From assembly GCA_022113835.1 (NCBI GenBank), contig JAILWY010000018.1:20111501-20175500 (forward strand): a DNA stretch of 64,000 bases. The letters are read 5' to 3'. Below are positions 60,867 through 64,000 of the stretch, piece after piece. Each line of letters begins with the position of its first letter. Positions within the stretch are counted from its first letter, which is position 1. Under the pieces are notes generated by a model. The model made no database searches. It was not told where the DNA came from and saw only the letters and a list, made by a program, of their open reading frames with translations. Position numbers and translations under genes: made by a program. Source of the DNA: Atopsyche davidsoni (Eukaryota; Arthropoda; Insecta; Trichoptera; Hydrobiosidae).

Positions 60867-63800
60867 TCTCGCGTCTCCCAAGGGGGCGATACACTGTCGT
60901 GATGTTTCACAAAAAACTGACGAGTCATTCCCAACATCGGACTAAAAAAAAATTGCTCCTTGACAATGCTTGCAAAGACAAAATTAATTGTAAAATGAAG
61001 CCATTTATAACTACACTATTTTTATGATTGACAGTTTTTTTTAATCATTGACATTATAAAACCGTAAAGAAATGTTCCTACAATTAATAACAGCATTCAA
61101 AGACGCGAGATGGTATTATTTTGTGTGAATTTTGTATTTTATTAAAAGATGAAATGTTTTCGTCAGAGTTTTATGAAATAATATGATAGTGCACAACCCT
61201 CTATGATCATTTTTGAGTTCTACCCGCAGGACGGAATATCAAAGCAAGTTTGCATGTCGCTTCTGTCGTAGACCTAAATGGCCTAAAATGGTGTGGTGTG
61301 TCCGTAGTCATCGAATTGTAGAGATTTATCGCATTGTTATATTGCTCGCCAAATATTTTCCTATAGTTAAGTTATTTTTTCTTGCAAGCGATCAGATTTA
61401 CTGTACTATTTTAAGATCGCCGAATGATTGTGATAAGAGTTAAAATTAAAATATTTTTTATTTAAGAGATGAACTAAGTACTTTTAAAAGTTGTATTATA
61501 TAGGTATTCTTTTAATACGGATCAACTGATTGCGATCAAGTCTCGTGTATCATTAAAAACGATAACGGTATATTTGATTGGTTGTTCACCGATGCGGATC
61601 ATGCATAAAAGGCAGCCCTTCGTGTCTTATTTGTTTGAAATAAAATGCAAATTATAAACGCTTTGTTTGTCGTGAATGGTCAATAATGATATGGATTTTT
61701 TGATTTTAATTTAAACTGTCGCACAACTGGCATAAATTAATTTGTTATTGTACGCTACAATAAATGTAATTTTTTTATTTCTCATTCAAATAACCAAATC
61801 CATTAACCCTGTGTGTCTCAGTTCTATTGTTACGAAACTAAAAAAAAAATTACGCGTAAAACTTCATAACTGAGTAGTTTTTTTTTTTTTTTTTAATTTG
61901 AATACACTTAATTAGCAAATTATTTCAATCACTGCTGTAGTAAAAATACAAATATTATGCTTATGTATAATAAAGCTATAGTTATATTTATAGCTATAAT
62001 TATTTAGCTAGGCTGGGACAGACTGGGTTAAAGCAATTCAAAGGGCGGCTGTAAACCAAGTATTAATGAAACGGCGAGCGCGGGAGATTATAAGGTTAAA
62101 GATTTGAATTTCGCGCCATTTGTGCGGTAAAGTGTTGTCAACCAGAAAAAAAAACAGCTGACAGTTCAAGGTTATTAAAAATGGAGCGCTACACGAAAGA
62201 ACAACGCGTTTTATTGTTGAGCAATATTTTAAAAATAATGAAGGTTTGGCAGCCACAATTCGCAATCTGACGAAACAAGAGACTATGCTTTCTAATATGT
62301 CTTTTTTATTACATAAATGTATTTAAATAAAACCTATATTGATTATATTTAAAGATAAACTAGAAGTCAATTTTTAAATACATGTATTACCAATATAAAA
62401 TTATTATTTTTAAGTATTTAATATGTATAAAAAATCATAGAATTGCGCTCGCATCGAATCCTCGTCTACCTATTTATATTGACATTAATAAGTATATTTT
62501 TTTATCATAAACAGTTATGTTAAACTAATCGTTTATATTGAGTTTTTAAGCCACTAATAATCTTATATATAATACAAAGAGTTAATGTTTTAAAAAATCC
62601 ACCTTTGAACCGATCACTCTAAATATTAGGACAGCGTCATTTTATAATGACAAAAAATGAAATTGATCGAAAAAATTGTCAATTTATCATCAGTTGCTTT
62701 TTCCATATAATTTTATGTTTCAAAGTTCATTTCACTCAGCGCTGTTTCAGTTTTGTGACAGGAAACGCAATATTTTAATAAAATTGTTTTTACGTGCTTT
62801 GAGTATGATATGATAAAATTTTAAAAGCCTTACGTGTTTATTTTATTTATTGTATTTTCCGTTAACATGTAAGTAATTACTTTTTTACTAGAGATCACTG
62901 AAAAGTGTTTTTTTTTCAATTCATCCAAGAACTTATCGAAAGATTCGTAAAGCTGTTTAAATATATTTTCAGCATAAAATGATGTGGCTTAAAAATGATC
63001 AAAAATAAAAAAAACTGTTTATTCTCAATTTTCATGAATATGTTGTTTCATTGAAGTTATTTATTATCACATAGAATTCATAAATTTCAATAACATTTCT
63101 ATGACGTTAGTACTTAAAAAAACTAAATAAATTATGTTTTTCATATTTGTAAAAAAAAAGTTTAGTTGTAAATTTTTATTAAATAGTATTTTATATCCAT
63201 TTTAATTGTAAACCATGCCGTCCAAAATGTAATGCACTTTCAATAATCATTGATAGAATAATGTTTAATTTTCGTTGTATTGACATTTCCAGTTACTTTG
63301 TGTAATATTTAGCAGTATTACCATTTTCCAAATATAATGAGTATAAATCTCATTTGATATTAAATTAATAATTATCTTTTTGTCAGCATACTAATGGCAG
63401 AAGGGCTTTTTTTTCAACAGTCACATCCATTTTATTAAGCAATAGTTATATTTTACTGATTTGATATTTGTATATAAAAACTGCCGGATAAGTTACATAG
63501 ATTTTAGTTTTATTACTGTCCTTTAAATATATAGTATATCAAAGGTCTTGTATACTTGACTTTATCATCATACAGCAGATGTCTATTACGAATCCATTTT
63601 TATGATTAGTTTATTAACTATTTAATTTAAGAGATTCATTTGATGAAATGTAAATATAAAAATACACAATAATATAACTAACATTGATGTTTACCACTTA
63701 AATATAGCTTTTATGTTATATTGGAGGCAAATGTGACTTGATAGAGTATCTTTCCCAAACTAACTTTATGATTAAATATAGTTATTGTATAGATTTTCTT

Positions 63801-64000
63801 TTTATTATTTGTATATCACTGCTTTCCTTACAATACTTTATCGGTATGTGTAGAAATTATAAGATAATGTCAATCTATGCCTGCTGTGACGATTCGTAAA
63901 TTCGAAGCGTCGCAAATAATGAACTATGAGATTATTCGAAGTTATCTTGCGGGGCGCTATTTCAAACCTCGCGGGCAAAAAAAAAAACCGAGGGGCTTTA
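60867..64000. other. 3' flank, no further gene
   Basis: Begins with the 3' UTR of the 60.3-kb gene (AATAAA near 61640 is one candidate signal). It is then very AT-rich, with one transposase remnant at 62181 and no other recognisable feature to the window end. Confidence 0.5.
62181..62275 (+). pseudogene. Transposon HTH (DUF4817-like) remnant
   Basis: ATG at 62181 reads MERYTKEQRV. After a one-base frameshift it continues IVEQYFKNN and GLAATIR. This is the start of the helix-turn-helix found at the N-terminus of insect transposon proteins (M-x-x-Y-x-x-x-Q-R-V-x-I-V). About 30 codons survive. Confidence 0.55.

Noticed and set aside
1..64000. CRISPR arrays, bacterial operons or phage-like modules
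   Set aside because: None are present. The genes have spliceosomal introns and the repeats are eukaryotic transposons.

Overview
This is an AT-rich (mostly non-coding) piece of an animal nuclear genome, almost certainly an insect. The protein-coding genes are split by GT-AG introns, the calreticulin ends in HDEL, and the repeats are typical insect families (Helitron, Penelope-like element, Jockey/RTE-type LINE relics, tRNA-derived SINEs, hAT and pogo pieces). A lepidopteran is my best guess, but the sequence alone does not prove the order.

Four genes can be supported. (1) A RhoU/RhoV-type atypical Rho GTPase is on the minus strand, with coding exons at 17347-16858, 2620-2562, 2393-2193 and 1854-1663. 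Its first intron is 14 kb and is full of transposon debris. (2) Nucleostemin (GNL3/NS1), a nucleolar circularly permuted GTPase, is on the plus strand in eight exons (21006-25161). It lies head-to-head with RhoU across about 3.7 kb that contains a Penelope-like element. (3) Calreticulin is on the plus strand in seven exons (27645-31328), with unfolded-protein-response-like sites in its promoter. (4) An unrecognised basic/acidic cytosolic protein sits on a single plus-strand exon (60071-60866). Its 5' end is probably far upstream; a CpG-rich block with a strong splice donor near 37.96 kb is a candidate 5' UTR exon. A short minus-strand exon at 58862-58675 may be the last exon of a further unknown gene. 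RhoU, NS1, calreticulin and the fourth gene are not an operon-like unit. They are independent housekeeping, signalling and unknown genes.

The rest is repeat-rich. 5.1-6.7 kb holds a decayed Helitron with both ends visible. 10.5 kb holds a YqaJ-nuclease fragment. 17.8-19.4 kb holds a 5'-truncated Penelope-like element flanked by a near-perfect 407-bp inverted repeat of its own tail, carrying a hammerhead-ribozyme-like fold; three solo tails of the same family lie at 26.2, 32.5 and 33.8 kb. Nine copies of one roughly 330-bp retroposon family, which shares its 3' tail with a LINE, are scattered from 4.5 to 58.4 kb. Other relics are hAT and pogo pieces at 45.2-45.7 kb, LINE relics at 35.7 and 48.8-49.3 kb, a 132-bp long hairpin at 47.3 kb, a transposase-HTH remnant at 62.2 kb and several satellites. 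I found no clearly new multi-gene system. The most unusual items are the inverted-tail Penelope-like copy, the LINE/SINE-like pair, the long hairpin and the unidentified protein at 60.3 kb.
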